In this document: piece by piece, positions 27,580-35,991 of the stretch
How positions within the stretch are numbered: position 1 is the stretch's first letter
Layout of the letters: every line of letters starts with the position of its first letter
Assembly: GCA_023383015.1 (NCBI GenBank)
Contig: JAHDXW010000011.1
Span: 67,563-121,335, forward strand
DNA from: Paracoccaceae bacterium
GTDB taxonomy: Bacteria > Pseudomonadota > Alphaproteobacteria > Rhodobacterales > Rhodobacteraceae
Direction: 5' to 3'
Length of the DNA: 53,773 nt
Notes under the pieces: generated by a model
What the model was told of the DNA's origin: nothing
Databases searched by the model: none
The model's input: the letters and a program-made list of their open reading frames with translations, nothing else
Translations under genes and position numbers: made by a program

Positions 27580-28139
27580 CCGTCGCAGCCGCCAAGGCGG
27601 CCCTGCGCCGGGCGGCGGCCGCCCGGCGCGCCGGGCTGCACGCCCCCAGCCGCGGCGCGGCGGCGGCGGCGCGGCTTGCCGGGGTGCTCGGCCCGCATGC
27701 CGGGCGGGTGCTGGCCGGCTACATGGCGTTCCGGACCGAGGCCGACCCCACGCCGGCCATGGCGGCCCACGCCGGGCCGGTGTGCGTGCCGGTCGTCCTT
27801 GCCCCGGGCCGCCCGCTGGGCTTCCGCGCCTGGCAGCCGGGTGCGGCGATGGTGGCGGGGGCCTACGGGGCGCTGGTGCCGGCCACCGGCGCCTGGTGCG
27901 TGCCCGACGTGCTGGTGGTGCCGATGCTCGCCTTCGACCGCGCGGGCTACCGTCTGGGTTATGGAGGGGGGTTCTACGACCGCACGCTTGCCCTGCTGCG
28001 CGGCCATGGCCGGCCGGTGCTCGCCATCGGCCTTGCCTATGCCGGCCAGGAGGTGGCGGCCGTCCCGCGCGAGGCAACCGACGCCGCGCTTGACCTGATC
28101 GTCACCGAGGCCGGTGTGATCCGCCCCGGAACAGCCTGA
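27576..28139 (+). CDS. 5-formyltetrahydrofolate cyclo-ligase
   Basis: This 187-residue folate enzyme converts 5-formyl-THF to 5,10-methenyl-THF with ATP. N-terminal AAKAALRRAAAARRAGL carries the basic nucleotide-binding segment. The phosphate/folate loop is seen as GYRLGYGGGFYDRTLALL, and the C-terminal ATDAALDLIVTEAGVI is also typical. It starts at a GTG overlapping the mgtE stop, so the two are translationally coupled, an unusual functional pairing. Its last 38 bases overlap the 3' end of the convergent phosphatidyltransferase gene. Confidence 0.9.
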   Translation: MTVAAAKAALRRAAAARRAGLHAPSRGAAAAARLAGVLGPHAGRVLAGYMAFRTEADPTPAMAAHAGPVCVPVVLAPGRPLGFRAWQPGAAMVAGAYGALVPATGAWCVPDVLVVPMLAFDRAGYRLGYGGGFYDRTLALLRGHGRPVLAIGLAYAGQEVAAVPREATDAALDLIVTEAGVIRPGTA

Positions 28140-28728
28140 AGGCCAGGACCGTCCGCGCTCCGGCGGTCAGCAGGCACACCGCCCCGAACCCCCAGGCGAG
28201 CGGGGCGAAGGCCCCCGGGAGAAGGCAGATCAGGATGAGGAAGGCGATCGTCTCGGTGCCCTCCAGGATGCCGGCGGTGAAGTAGAGCGACTTGCGCGCC
28301 CGCGCGCCCTCGGTCAGCCCGGCGCGGGCGGCCAGCACGGCAAAGCCGAGGAAGGTCGCGCCGTTGACGTAGAAGGTCAGAAGCAGGAAGGCGCCGGCCG
28401 CCCCGTTCGCGGCGGGGTCCAGCAGGACGAAGGCGAAGGGCACCGCGCCGTAGAACAGGAAGTCGGCCGCGATGTCGATGTAGCCGCCCCAGTCGGACGG
28501 CCGCGTTGCCCGCGCCACCGCCCCGTCCAGCCCGTCGGCGAGCCGCGACAGGACCAGCGGCACCAGTGCCGCTACCGTGGCGCCCGCGGCGATCAGCGCT
28601 GCCGACGCCAGCCCCAGCGCCAGCCCCGCAAGCGTCACCGCATCGGCCGGCACGCCGCGCGCGGCCAGTGCCCGCCCGGCGCGGTCAAGCGCGGGGTCGA
28701 TCCGGCGCCTTACCCAGCCGTCGAACAT
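28102..28728 (-). CDS. CDP-alcohol phosphatidyltransferase family protein
   Basis: This 208-residue integral membrane enzyme has about five or six helices. The CDP-alcohol motif appears as DGLDGAVARATRPSDWGGYIDIAAD: DG-x2-AR, seven residues, G-x3-D-x3-D. The spacer is one shorter than in PgsA (eight), as I recall for a subgroup of alphaproteobacterial members. It would transfer a phospho-alcohol head group to or from CDP-linked lipid; the actual acceptor is unknown. The gene ends inside the 3' end of the convergent cyclo-ligase gene (38-base overlap). Confidence 0.87.
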   Translation of the reverse strand: MFDGWVRRRIDPALDRAGRALAARGVPADAVTLAGLALGLASAALIAAGATVAALVPLVLSRLADGLDGAVARATRPSDWGGYIDIAADFLFYGAVPFAFVLLDPAANGAAGAFLLLTFYVNGATFLGFAVLAARAGLTEGARARKSLYFTAGILEGTETIAFLILICLLPGAFAPLAWGFGAVCLLTAGARTVLAFRLFRGGSHRPR

Positions 28729-28770
28729 CGGGCTCCCGGTGGTGCGGGCCGGTCCACCGTCGCCACCGCC

Positions 28771-30033
28771 TCAGCCCCGCCGCAGCCGCATGAGCAGCTC
28801 GAGCGAGACATAGCCGTCCGGTGCCATCCCCGCTGCCGCCTGGAAGGCGCGGATCGCGGCCAGCGTCGCCGGGCCGATGCGGCCGTCGATACCGCCTGTG
28901 TCGTAGCCGCGGGCGGTCAGCAGGCGCTGGAGTTCCTCGCGCTCGTCGCGGGTGAGCGGCCGGTCGCCGCGCGGCCAGGCGGCGCGGATCGGCCCGGCCC
29001 CGGCCAGCCGGTCGGCGAGATGGCCGACCGCCAGGGCATAGCTGTCGGCGTTGTTGTAGCGCTTGATGACGCGGAAGTTGTCGAAGGTCAGGAACGCCGG
29101 CCCGCGCAGCCCCGCGGGCAGGAACAGCGCCGCCGGCCCGTGGTCGGGCAGCCGGCCGCCGTCGGCAAGCACGAGCCCCGCCGCCCGCCACTCGGCGATG
29201 CTGCGCCGGCTGCCGGCCACCCGCGCATCCAGCCCCGCGGGTAGCCGCACCTCCACCCCCCAGGGCTGGCCGCGGGTCCAGCCGTGACGGGCGAGGTAGT
29301 TGGCGGCCGAGGCGAGCGCATCGGCGGGGTCGTCGCCCCAGATGTCGCGCCGCCCGTCGCCGCCGAAATCGACCGCATAGGCGAGATAGGAGGTCGGGAT
29401 GAACTGGGTGTGCCCCATCGCACCGGCCCATGAGCCGGTCATCCGCGCGGGCACCACGTCGCCCGACTGGACGATGCGCAGGGCGGCGATCAGCTGCTCC
29501 TCGAAGAAGGCGCCGCGGCGGCCGTCGAAGGCGAGGGTGGCGAGCGCCCCGATCACCGGGGTCGAGCCGCGGTAGCTGCCATAGCCGCTCTCGAGCCCCC
29601 AGATTGCGGCCACCACCTCCTTCTCGACGCCAAGCCGCGCCTCCACCGCCGCCAGAACCGCGCCATCCGCGGCAAGCCTTGCGCGGCCGTTGGCGATGCG
29701 GGTGTCGGACACGGCGCTGTCGAGGTAGTCCCAGATCGCGCGGGTGAACTCGGGCTGGCGCCGGTCGCGGGCGACGATCTCGCCGTCGTAGGCGACGCCG
29801 GCGAAGGCGCGGTCGAAGGTGTCGCCGCGGATGCCGGCCCGCAGCGCCCGCGGCCGGAAGCCCTCGATCCAGGTGGCGAAGCCGCGGTGCGCGGGCGCCG
29901 GCGAGGCGGTCATCGTCACCCCCCGCAGCTCGGGGCGCGGCTCGGGCCGCACCGACCGCTCGACGCTGCCTGCACCCAGACAGCCCGGAAGAAGGATGAG
30001 AAAGAGCCCGAAGCCCGCCGCGCGCGTCGCCAT
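28771..30033 (-). CDS. MltB-type lytic murein transglycosylase lipoprotein with peptidoglycan-binding domain
   Basis: This 420-residue lipoprotein has lipobox LPGC with Cys18. The SLT_2 (MltB) catalytic domain covers about 45-340, with catalytic Glu148 in IWGLESGYGSYRG, followed by MTGSWAGAMGHTQFIPTSYLAYAVDF and SAANYLARHGWTRG. A C-terminal peptidoglycan-binding domain (about 357-417) contains LLTARGYDTGGIDGRIGPATLAAIRAFQ. The enzyme cleaves glycan strands to 1,6-anhydro ends at the outer membrane. Its promoter region contains a striking palindrome (30058-30082). It is downstream of rnr on the same strand but appears to be separately controlled. Confidence 0.93.
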   Translation of the reverse strand: MATRAAGFGLFLILLPGCLGAGSVERSVRPEPRPELRGVTMTASPAPAHRGFATWIEGFRPRALRAGIRGDTFDRAFAGVAYDGEIVARDRRQPEFTRAIWDYLDSAVSDTRIANGRARLAADGAVLAAVEARLGVEKEVVAAIWGLESGYGSYRGSTPVIGALATLAFDGRRGAFFEEQLIAALRIVQSGDVVPARMTGSWAGAMGHTQFIPTSYLAYAVDFGGDGRRDIWGDDPADALASAANYLARHGWTRGQPWGVEVRLPAGLDARVAGSRRSIAEWRAAGLVLADGGRLPDHGPAALFLPAGLRGPAFLTFDNFRVIKRYNNADSYALAVGHLADRLAGAGPIRAAWPRGDRPLTRDEREELQRLLTARGYDTGGIDGRIGPATLAAIRAFQAAAGMAPDGYVSLELLMRLRRG

Positions 30034-30057
30034 GCCATGCCTGCCCGTCGTTCGTTT

Positions 30058-30082
30058 GTTTGGCGCCAGTCTAGCGCCAAAC
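30058..30082 (-). promoter_or_regulatory. Perfect 9-bp palindrome overlapping the predicted mltB promoter
   Basis: The arms GTTTGGCGC (30058-30066) and GCGCCAAAC (30074-30082) are exact inverse complements with a 7-base spacer. On the minus strand the spacer contains TAGACT (30068-30073), a plausible -10. TTGCCG (30090-30095) lies 16 bases upstream as -35. A dimeric regulator bound here would cover the promoter. The bases after the hairpin on the minus strand are A-rich, not T-rich, so it is not an intrinsic terminator of rnr. Confidence 0.6.
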
Positions 30083-30145
30083 GCCCCGCCGGCAAAGCGC
30101 CGCGGATCAAGGCCGCGCGGGCCGGCGGCCGGCCGCCTGCGTTAC

Positions 30146-32404
30146 TCAGCGCTCGCGCCGGCGCCGTTCGGCGGTGCGCCGGCCGGTGCGGCCGCGCGCG
30201 CGCTCGGCAGCCGCCTTGCGCCCGCCGCCGGCCTTGCCCTTGGGCGCCGGCCCGCGCGGCAGGGTGCGATCCTCCACCGCCACGAGCTCGAAGGCAAGTC
30301 CGCCGGTCGTCGGCACCGCCTCGACCAGCTTCACCGTCACCCGCTGGCCGAGGCCGAGCGTGAGGCCGGTTGTCTCGCCCATCAGCGTCTGGCCGTCGGC
30401 GTCGAAGTGGAAGTACTCCCGCCCGAGGCTGCGCACGGGGATCAGCCCGTCGGCCCCTGTCTCGTCCAGCCGCACGAAGACGCCGAAGCGGGCGACACCC
30501 GAAATGCGGCCCGGGAGGATTGCCCCCACCCGGTCGGCCAGGAAGGCGGCGAGGTAGCGGTCGGCGGTGTCGCGCTCGGCCGCCATCGACCGCCGCTCGG
30601 TCTCGGAGATGTGGCGCGCGGTGTCCTCGAGCAGCCCGACCTCGCCGGGAGACAGCCCGTCACTGCCCCAGCCGTGGCCCGCGATCAGCGCCCGGTGCAC
30701 GACAAGGTCGGCATAGCGGCGGATCGGCGAGGTGAAATGCGCGTATGCCACCAGCGCCAGCCCGAAATGGCCGAAGTTTGACGGGTGATAGTAGGCCTGG
30801 GTCATCGACCTCAGCGTGGTGACGTTCATCAGCTCGTCGAAGGCGGTGCCCTCGGCCTGGGCAAGCAGCGCGTTCAGGTGCCGCGTCATGAGGACCTGGC
30901 CGCGGGCAAGCGTGAAGCCCGAGGCCTCGGCCACCGCCCGCAGCGCCTCGATCTTCTCGGGGCTCGGCTCCTCGTGGACGCGGAAGAGGAGCGGACGCTG
31001 CAGCCGGCCGAGCTCCTCGGCGGCGGCGACATTCGCGGCCACCATCGCCTCCTCGATCAGCCGGTGCGCCTCCAGCCGCTCGGGGAAGCCGACCGACAGC
31101 ACCCGGCCGTCGGGCGCCAGTTCGATGCGGCGCTCGGGCAGGTCGAGGTCGAGCGGCTGGCGCCGCGAGCGGGCCCGCTTCAGCGCCGCATGGGCGGCAT
31201 AGAGCGGGCCGATGACCTCCTCCGTCAGGGGCGCGGTGGCGGCATCGGGTCTGCCGTCGGCGGCCGCCTGCACCTGCGGGTAGGCCAGCCGCGCGCGCGA
31301 CCGGATGACCGCGCGGGTGAAGCGGTGCGACAGGCGGCGGCCTTCGGAGTCAAGCTTCAGCCGCACCGCGACCACCGGCCGGTCGGTGTCGGGGACCAGC
31401 GAGCAGAGGTCGGCCGACAGCCGCTCGGGCAGCATCGGCACCACACGGTCGGGAAAGTAGGTGGAGTTGCCGCGCCGGCGCGCCTCGCGGTCAAGCGCGG
31501 TGCCGGGGCGGACATAGGCCGCGACATCGGCGATCGCCACCCACAGGACATGGCCGCCGATGTTGCGCGCGTCCTCGTCGGGGTGCGCCCAGACCGCATC
31601 GTCGTGGTCGCGCGCATCGGCCGGGTCGATGGTGACGAAGGGCATGTGCCGCAGGTCCTCGCGTCCCTCCGTGGAGGCTGGCCCGGCCGCCTCGGCCTCG
31701 GCCAGCGCCTCGTCGGGGAATACATCGGGGATGCCGTGCTGGTGGATCGCGATCAGCGAGACCGACCGCGCAGCCCCGGGGTCGCCCAGCCGGGCGATGA
31801 CCCGCGCCGCCGGCAGGCCAAGGCGGGCCCGGGTGCCGGTCTCCTCGGCCTCGACAAGTTCGCCGTCGCGGGCGCCCATCGTCGCCCCGGGCGCCACCCG
31901 CCATTCGCTGTCGGCGCCCTTGTCGACGGGGGCGATGCGGCCGCCCTCGGCGGCGGCGCGGAAGATGCCCAGGACGCGGCGCGGCTGAATCCCGATCCTG
32001 CGGATCACCCGCGCGCTGTAGAGCCCGGGTTCGGCGGTCTCGGCCAGCCGGGCGAGCACGCGGTCACCGGGACCGGCCGCCTTCTCGCCGGGTTGCGGCT
32101 GGATCATGATGCGCGCCGCGGTGCCGGCCAGCCGCCCCTCGAGCGGGCGGGCGAAGAGGTCGCCGGCGGCATCCGGGGCGCCCACCTCGAGCACCGTCAC
32201 CGGTGGCAGCCGCCCGGCATCCTTCCAGCCGCCGCGCTCGCGCGTGACCGCGCCCTCCTCCTCGAGCTCGCGCAGGACGCGGCGCAATTCGGCCCGGTCG
32301 GCGCCCTTGATGCCGAAGGCCCGGGCGATCTCGCGCCGGCCGGCGGCGCCGGGGTTTTCGGCCAGCCAGGCGCGCAGCGCCGCCTTCGATGGAAACTCAG
32401 CCAT
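30146..32404 (-). CDS. rnr: Ribonuclease R
   Basis: This is a 752-residue 3'-5' exoribonuclease of the RNB family that degrades structured RNA. It begins with a winged-helix region (LRAWLAENPGAAGRREIARAFGI), then cold-shock-like domains (about 80-250). The RNB catalytic domain follows with TIDPADARDHDDAVWAHPD and RRRGNSTYFPDRVVPMLPERLSADLCSL. An S1 domain (about 620-705: GRISGVARFGVFVRLDETGADGLIPV) and a basic Lys/Arg-rich tail complete it. The start at 32404 (MAEFPSKAAL) is preferred over an ATG 108 bases earlier inside the neighbouring gene. It overlaps the LOG gene by 8 bases. Confidence 0.95.
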   Translation of the reverse strand: MAEFPSKAALRAWLAENPGAAGRREIARAFGIKGADRAELRRVLRELEEEGAVTRERGGWKDAGRLPPVTVLEVGAPDAAGDLFARPLEGRLAGTAARIMIQPQPGEKAAGPGDRVLARLAETAEPGLYSARVIRRIGIQPRRVLGIFRAAAEGGRIAPVDKGADSEWRVAPGATMGARDGELVEAEETGTRARLGLPAARVIARLGDPGAARSVSLIAIHQHGIPDVFPDEALAEAEAAGPASTEGREDLRHMPFVTIDPADARDHDDAVWAHPDEDARNIGGHVLWVAIADVAAYVRPGTALDREARRRGNSTYFPDRVVPMLPERLSADLCSLVPDTDRPVVAVRLKLDSEGRRLSHRFTRAVIRSRARLAYPQVQAAADGRPDAATAPLTEEVIGPLYAAHAALKRARSRRQPLDLDLPERRIELAPDGRVLSVGFPERLEAHRLIEEAMVAANVAAAEELGRLQRPLLFRVHEEPSPEKIEALRAVAEASGFTLARGQVLMTRHLNALLAQAEGTAFDELMNVTTLRSMTQAYYHPSNFGHFGLALVAYAHFTSPIRRYADLVVHRALIAGHGWGSDGLSPGEVGLLEDTARHISETERRSMAAERDTADRYLAAFLADRVGAILPGRISGVARFGVFVRLDETGADGLIPVRSLGREYFHFDADGQTLMGETTGLTLGLGQRVTVKLVEAVPTTGGLAFELVAVEDRTLPRGPAPKGKAGGGRKAAAERARGRTGRRTAERRRRER

Positions 32405-33239
32405 GGGCGGGGCTGTCCGGGCATGGCTCCTCCCAGGCGTCGAGGACCGCCATCGCCTCCTCGGCCGTCTCGACGAAGCGCACGAGGTCAAGGTCGCCGG
32501 GGTCGATGACACCGGCGGCCTCGAGCCCCTCCCAGTCGATCGTCCGCCGCCAGAAGGCGGCGCCGAACAGCAGCACCGGGATCCGCCGCATCCGCCGGGT
32601 CTGGATCAGCGTCAGCGACTCGAACAGTTCGTCGAGCGTGCCGAAGCCGCCGGGAAAGATCGCGATCGCCCGCGCACGCAGCAGGAAGTGCATCTTGCGG
32701 ATCGCGAAGTAGTGGAAGTTGAAGCAGAGGTCGGGGGTGACATAGCCGTTCGGCGCCTGCTCGTGCGGAAGCACGATGTTCAGCCCCACCGAGATGCCGC
32801 CGGCCTCGTGGGCGCCGCGGTTGCCGGCCTCCATAACGCCCGGGCCGCCGCCCGTCACCACCACCCATTCGGCGCCGTAGGTCGCAAGGCTGCGCTCGGT
32901 GATGGCGGCGGCGAAGCGGCGCGCCTCCTCGTACCAGGGGGCAAGGGCGGCCTGCGCGGGGGTCCGCGCTGCCGCAGCGCGCTCGGGCGGCGGCACGCGG
33001 GAGCCGCCGAACAGGACCACCGTCGAGCGGATGCCGCGCTCGCTCATCACCAGCTCGGGCTTCAGGAGTTCAAGCTGCAGCCGCACCGGCCGCAGGTCCT
33101 CGCGCAGCAGGAAGTCGGCGTCGGCGAAGGCCAGCCGGTAGGCGGGCGAGCGGGTCTGCGGGCTGGCCGGGACGGTGCGGGTCTCGGCGATGTCCTGGCC
33201 CGCGTCGCGGAAGGGGCTCGTGCGCGCGTCGTCCTTCAT
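32397..33239 (-). CDS. LOG-family (TIGR00730-like) nucleotide-binding protein
   Basis: This 280-residue Rossmann-fold protein is of the LOG/lysine-decarboxylase-like group. It has the family signatures VVTGGGPGVMEAGNRGAHEAGG and PGGFGTLDELFE, with the catalytic Arg/Glu context RKMHFLLRARA. Members hydrolyse nucleoside 5'-monophosphates to release the base, as in cytokinin activation by plant LOG. The longer bacterial type, as here, has an N-terminal extension of about 70 residues. It overlaps the start of rnr by 8 bases, so the two are likely co-transcribed. Physiological substrate is unknown. Confidence 0.88.
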   Translation of the reverse strand: MKDDARTSPFRDAGQDIAETRTVPASPQTRSPAYRLAFADADFLLREDLRPVRLQLELLKPELVMSERGIRSTVVLFGGSRVPPPERAAAARTPAQAALAPWYEEARRFAAAITERSLATYGAEWVVVTGGGPGVMEAGNRGAHEAGGISVGLNIVLPHEQAPNGYVTPDLCFNFHYFAIRKMHFLLRARAIAIFPGGFGTLDELFESLTLIQTRRMRRIPVLLFGAAFWRRTIDWEGLEAAGVIDPGDLDLVRFVETAEEAMAVLDAWEEPCPDSPAHG

Positions 33240-33260
33240 GCCCCGTGTCCTGCCTCTGCC

Positions 33261-33289
33261 TTGCCTCGCGCCCCGCCACCCTCTATAGC
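33261..33289 (+). promoter_or_regulatory. Candidate promoter of the dehydratase-like gene
   Basis: TTGCCT (33261-33266) and TATAGC (33284-33289) are separated by 17 bases in the divergent gap between the LOG gene and the gene at 33326. Confidence 0.55.
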
Positions 33290-33325
33290 CTCGCCGGCCG
33301 GAAAGGCCAGAGCGGGGCAGGGGCG

Positions 33326-34252
33326 ATGGAGGACTGGCAGGCGCGCATCCGTGCGGCCGCGACGCGGATCGCCCCGCATGTGCTGGCGACCCCGACGCTT
33401 GTCGCCGGCAGCTTCGGGCTTGGTCATGACGTCGAGCTGAAGCTCGAGCAGATGCAGCACACCGGCAGCTTCAAGGCCCGCGGCGCATTCGCCACGCTGA
33501 CGGCGGCGCCCGTGCCGGCGGCCGGGGTGGTGGCCGCGTCGGGGGGCAACCACGGTGCGGCGGTCGCCTTCGCCGCCCGCCGGCTCGGTGTGCCCGCGCG
33601 CATCTATGTCCCCGAGATCGCGGGGCCAGCCAAGATCGCGCTGATCCGCCGGGCGGGGGCCGAGCTTGTCGTTGTCCCCGGGCTCTACGACGCGGCGGCA
33701 GCGGCGGCCGAGGCCCATGCCGCGGCCACCGGGGCGATGCAGGTGCACGCCTACGACGCCCCCGAGACGGTGGCCGGGCAGGGCACGCTGATGGCCGAGT
33801 GGGAGGCGCAGGGCCTGGAGGCGGACACGGTGCTGATCGCGGTCGGCGGCGGCGGTCTGATCGCCGGTGCGCTGGCGTGGCTGCAGGGCCGGCGCAAGGT
33901 CGTGGCCGTCGAGCCCGACCTCGCCCCGACCCTCGCCCGGGCGCTGCGCGACGGTCCCGAGACAGTGGTCGACGTCGGCGGAATCGCCGCCAACGCGCTC
34001 GGCGCACGGCGGATAGGGCGCATCGCCTGGAATCTCGCCCGCGCCCATGGGGTGGTGTCGGTCACGGTGCCCGACGCCGCCATCGCCGAGGCCCAGGCGG
34101 CGCTGTGGCGCGGCCTGCGCCAGCTCGTCGAGCCGGCCGGCGCGACTGCGCTCGCGGCGCTCCTGTCGGGGGCATGGCAGCCCGCCCCGGGCGAACGGGT
34201 GGCAGTGCTGGTCTGCGGCGCCAACCCCGCGCCCGATCCCTTCCCGGACTGA
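33326..34252 (+). CDS. PLP-dependent threonine/serine dehydratase-like enzyme
   Basis: This is a 308-residue fold-type II PLP enzyme. The PLP lysine is in MQHTGSFKARGAF, the substrate Ser/Asn loop is ASGGNHGAAVAFAAR, and the phosphate-binding glycine loop is AVGGGGLIAG. It resembles catabolic threonine dehydratase and serine or hydroxy-aspartate dehydratases; it has no regulatory ACT domain. It would deaminate a beta-hydroxy amino acid to a keto acid. The start at 33326 follows a GGGGCAGGGGC-type ribosome site. It is convergent with the M81 peptidase gene, so a role in the adjacent uptake module is possible but not shown. Confidence 0.87.
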   Translation: MEDWQARIRAAATRIAPHVLATPTLVAGSFGLGHDVELKLEQMQHTGSFKARGAFATLTAAPVPAAGVVAASGGNHGAAVAFAARRLGVPARIYVPEIAGPAKIALIRRAGAELVVVPGLYDAAAAAAEAHAAATGAMQVHAYDAPETVAGQGTLMAEWEAQGLEADTVLIAVGGGGLIAGALAWLQGRRKVVAVEPDLAPTLARALRDGPETVVDVGGIAANALGARRIGRIAWNLARAHGVVSVTVPDAAIAEAQAALWRGLRQLVEPAGATALAALLSGAWQPAPGERVAVLVCGANPAPDPFPD

Positions 34253-34268
34253 GGGCGACGGGCGGCGT

Positions 34269-35738
34269 TCAGTCCAGCGGCCAGATCGGGCGCGTGACCT
34301 TGCGGTAGGGCAGGGCAAGGGGGTCGCTGGTGCAGGGGCCCGGCGTGCGCACCCAGTAGCTTGCCTTGCCGATCCTGTCGTAGGCCTGCCGGTGCGCGAC
34401 CGCGGCCTTTACCGCGATGACCTTCAGCGCCGCCGGCTCGATGCCCTGGCTGCGCCACTGGCCGAGGTCGTTGGGCGAGGTCCTGTGGGTGGTCAGGAGG
34501 ATGGTGACGCCGCCCGCCCGCACCACCGCCGAGGGCCCCATGTCGATGAAGCGCCCGGCGGCGGCGATCATGTGGCTGTGCAGGTCCTCGAGCGTGAACT
34601 TGCCGTCGCTGAGCGACACCAGCTCGACCTCCGCCTCGGCCGGCCCATCGAAGCGGTTGCCGCCCATCGCCAGCCGCATCCGCGTGCCCGGGGCGCGGCC
34701 CTGGAGCGTGGCCATCGCGGCGGCGTCGCAGATGATCGCGCCCGCGCCGTCGACCCCGCGGCGCAGGAACAGCTTCAGCAGCGTCGTGCAGTTGCCCGGC
34801 CCGCCGCCGCCGATGTTGTCGGCGGGCTCCACCATGATGCCGGGGCCGTCGAGCCGGGCGGCGAGGATGCGGTCGAGCGCGTCCTCGGGCTCGTGTTCCC
34901 TGACGATGCCCTGCTCGCGGATCTCGCCGGCCAGAGCGCAGAGCTCGTCCACCGCCTGCTCGGCCGCCCCCGCGTTCTCCTCGGTGACGACGCAGAAGCC
35001 GACCCCCATCTCCGGCACGTCGGCGAAGGAATAGCCGCCGATCACGTTGACGGCGAGGATGCCGGGAACCCCGTTCTCGATCGCCCGGGCGCGGGCGGCC
35101 AGCGTGCGCATCGGCGCATCCGCCGTGCCGGTGGCCGGCGGCGACCAGATGATCCCCGCGTTGCGCCCGACCATGCGCGGCACGACCCCCGAGCCGAGGC
35201 AGCGCGCCAGCAGCCCGGCGGCGCGAACGGCGGTCTCGCGGGCGTCGGTGTGGGGGTTGTTGCGGAAGCAGACGAGCGCATCTGCCAGCCCGATCATCCG
35301 CTGGGAAAGGTTGGCGTGCAGGTCGAAGGCGCCGAACAGCGGAAGCCGTTCGAGCCCGGGCACCGCGCGCAGCCGCGCCAGCACCTCGCCCTCGACGTCG
35401 GGATGGCTCTCGGCGCTCATCGCGCCGTGCAGCACCAGATAGACCGCATCCACCCCCGCCCGCGCTGCCGCCGCGGCCCGCGGCAGCAGGTCGGCAAGGA
35501 AGGCGTCGACGACCGCGTCGGCCACCGTTCCCGAGGGCGTGGCGCGGTAGAAGACGGCCGGGACCACCTCCCAGCGCTCGCGCTCGGCCACTTCAAGGAA
35601 CCCGTCCAGCATCGAGCCGTCGCCCCGGCACGACAGCAGCTGGCCGTCGCGCAGCACGGTGAAGTCGGACAGCGGCGTGATCCCGTCCACGAAGCTGTGG
35701 GTCTCGTGCGAGATGCCGGCGAAAAGGATGCGTGTCAT
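34269..35738 (-). CDS. M81-family metallopeptidase (MlrC-like)
   Basis: This 489-residue protein matches the M81 family typified by MlrC, which cleaves linear products of microcystin; most members have unknown substrates. Conserved features: N-terminal RILFAGISHETHSF (metal-binding His), YLVLHGAMSAE and SHPDVEGEVL, FGAFDLHANLS with CFRNNPHTDARETA, then VEPADNIGGGGPGNCTTLL and a C-terminal TTHRTSPNDLGQWRSQGIEP. The start at 35738 gives this standard N-terminus. It is divergent from a Dpp/Opp-type ABC transporter operon. This pairing suggests hydrolysis of an imported amide or peptide. Confidence 0.9.
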   Translation of the reverse strand: MTRILFAGISHETHSFVDGITPLSDFTVLRDGQLLSCRGDGSMLDGFLEVAERERWEVVPAVFYRATPSGTVADAVVDAFLADLLPRAAAAARAGVDAVYLVLHGAMSAESHPDVEGEVLARLRAVPGLERLPLFGAFDLHANLSQRMIGLADALVCFRNNPHTDARETAVRAAGLLARCLGSGVVPRMVGRNAGIIWSPPATGTADAPMRTLAARARAIENGVPGILAVNVIGGYSFADVPEMGVGFCVVTEENAGAAEQAVDELCALAGEIREQGIVREHEPEDALDRILAARLDGPGIMVEPADNIGGGGPGNCTTLLKLFLRRGVDGAGAIICDAAAMATLQGRAPGTRMRLAMGGNRFDGPAEAEVELVSLSDGKFTLEDLHSHMIAAAGRFIDMGPSAVVRAGGVTILLTTHRTSPNDLGQWRSQGIEPAALKVIAVKAAVAHRQAYDRIGKASYWVRTPGPCTSDPLALPYRKVTRPIWPLD

Positions 35739-35991
35739 GGGGGGCGGCCTCGCGGGGGCTGGGGACGGGGCCCAAGCCTTGGTCAGACCCGCGCCCGGCG
35801 ACAAGGCAGGCCCGTTTCGCCCTGCGAAAGGTCCGGGCGTGACAGCCGCCCCGCGGCGCTGCATCCTGATCCTCAAACGCCCGGTTCCGGCCGGCGCGGT
35901 GCGGGCGGGTGGCCGGATGCCCCGCCGGGGCCCGGCCGCCTGACCGCCGCGAGACCCGATTCGCCCGAGGCCCATCACGGAAGGACTTGCC
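35739..35991. promoter_or_regulatory. Divergent control region between the M81 gene and the ABC operon
   Basis: This 253-base region lies between the two divergent starts and should carry both promoters. I see no clear -35/-10 pair or palindrome. GGAAGGA, 8 bases before the ATG at 35992, is the ribosome site of the binding-protein gene. Confidence 0.4.
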
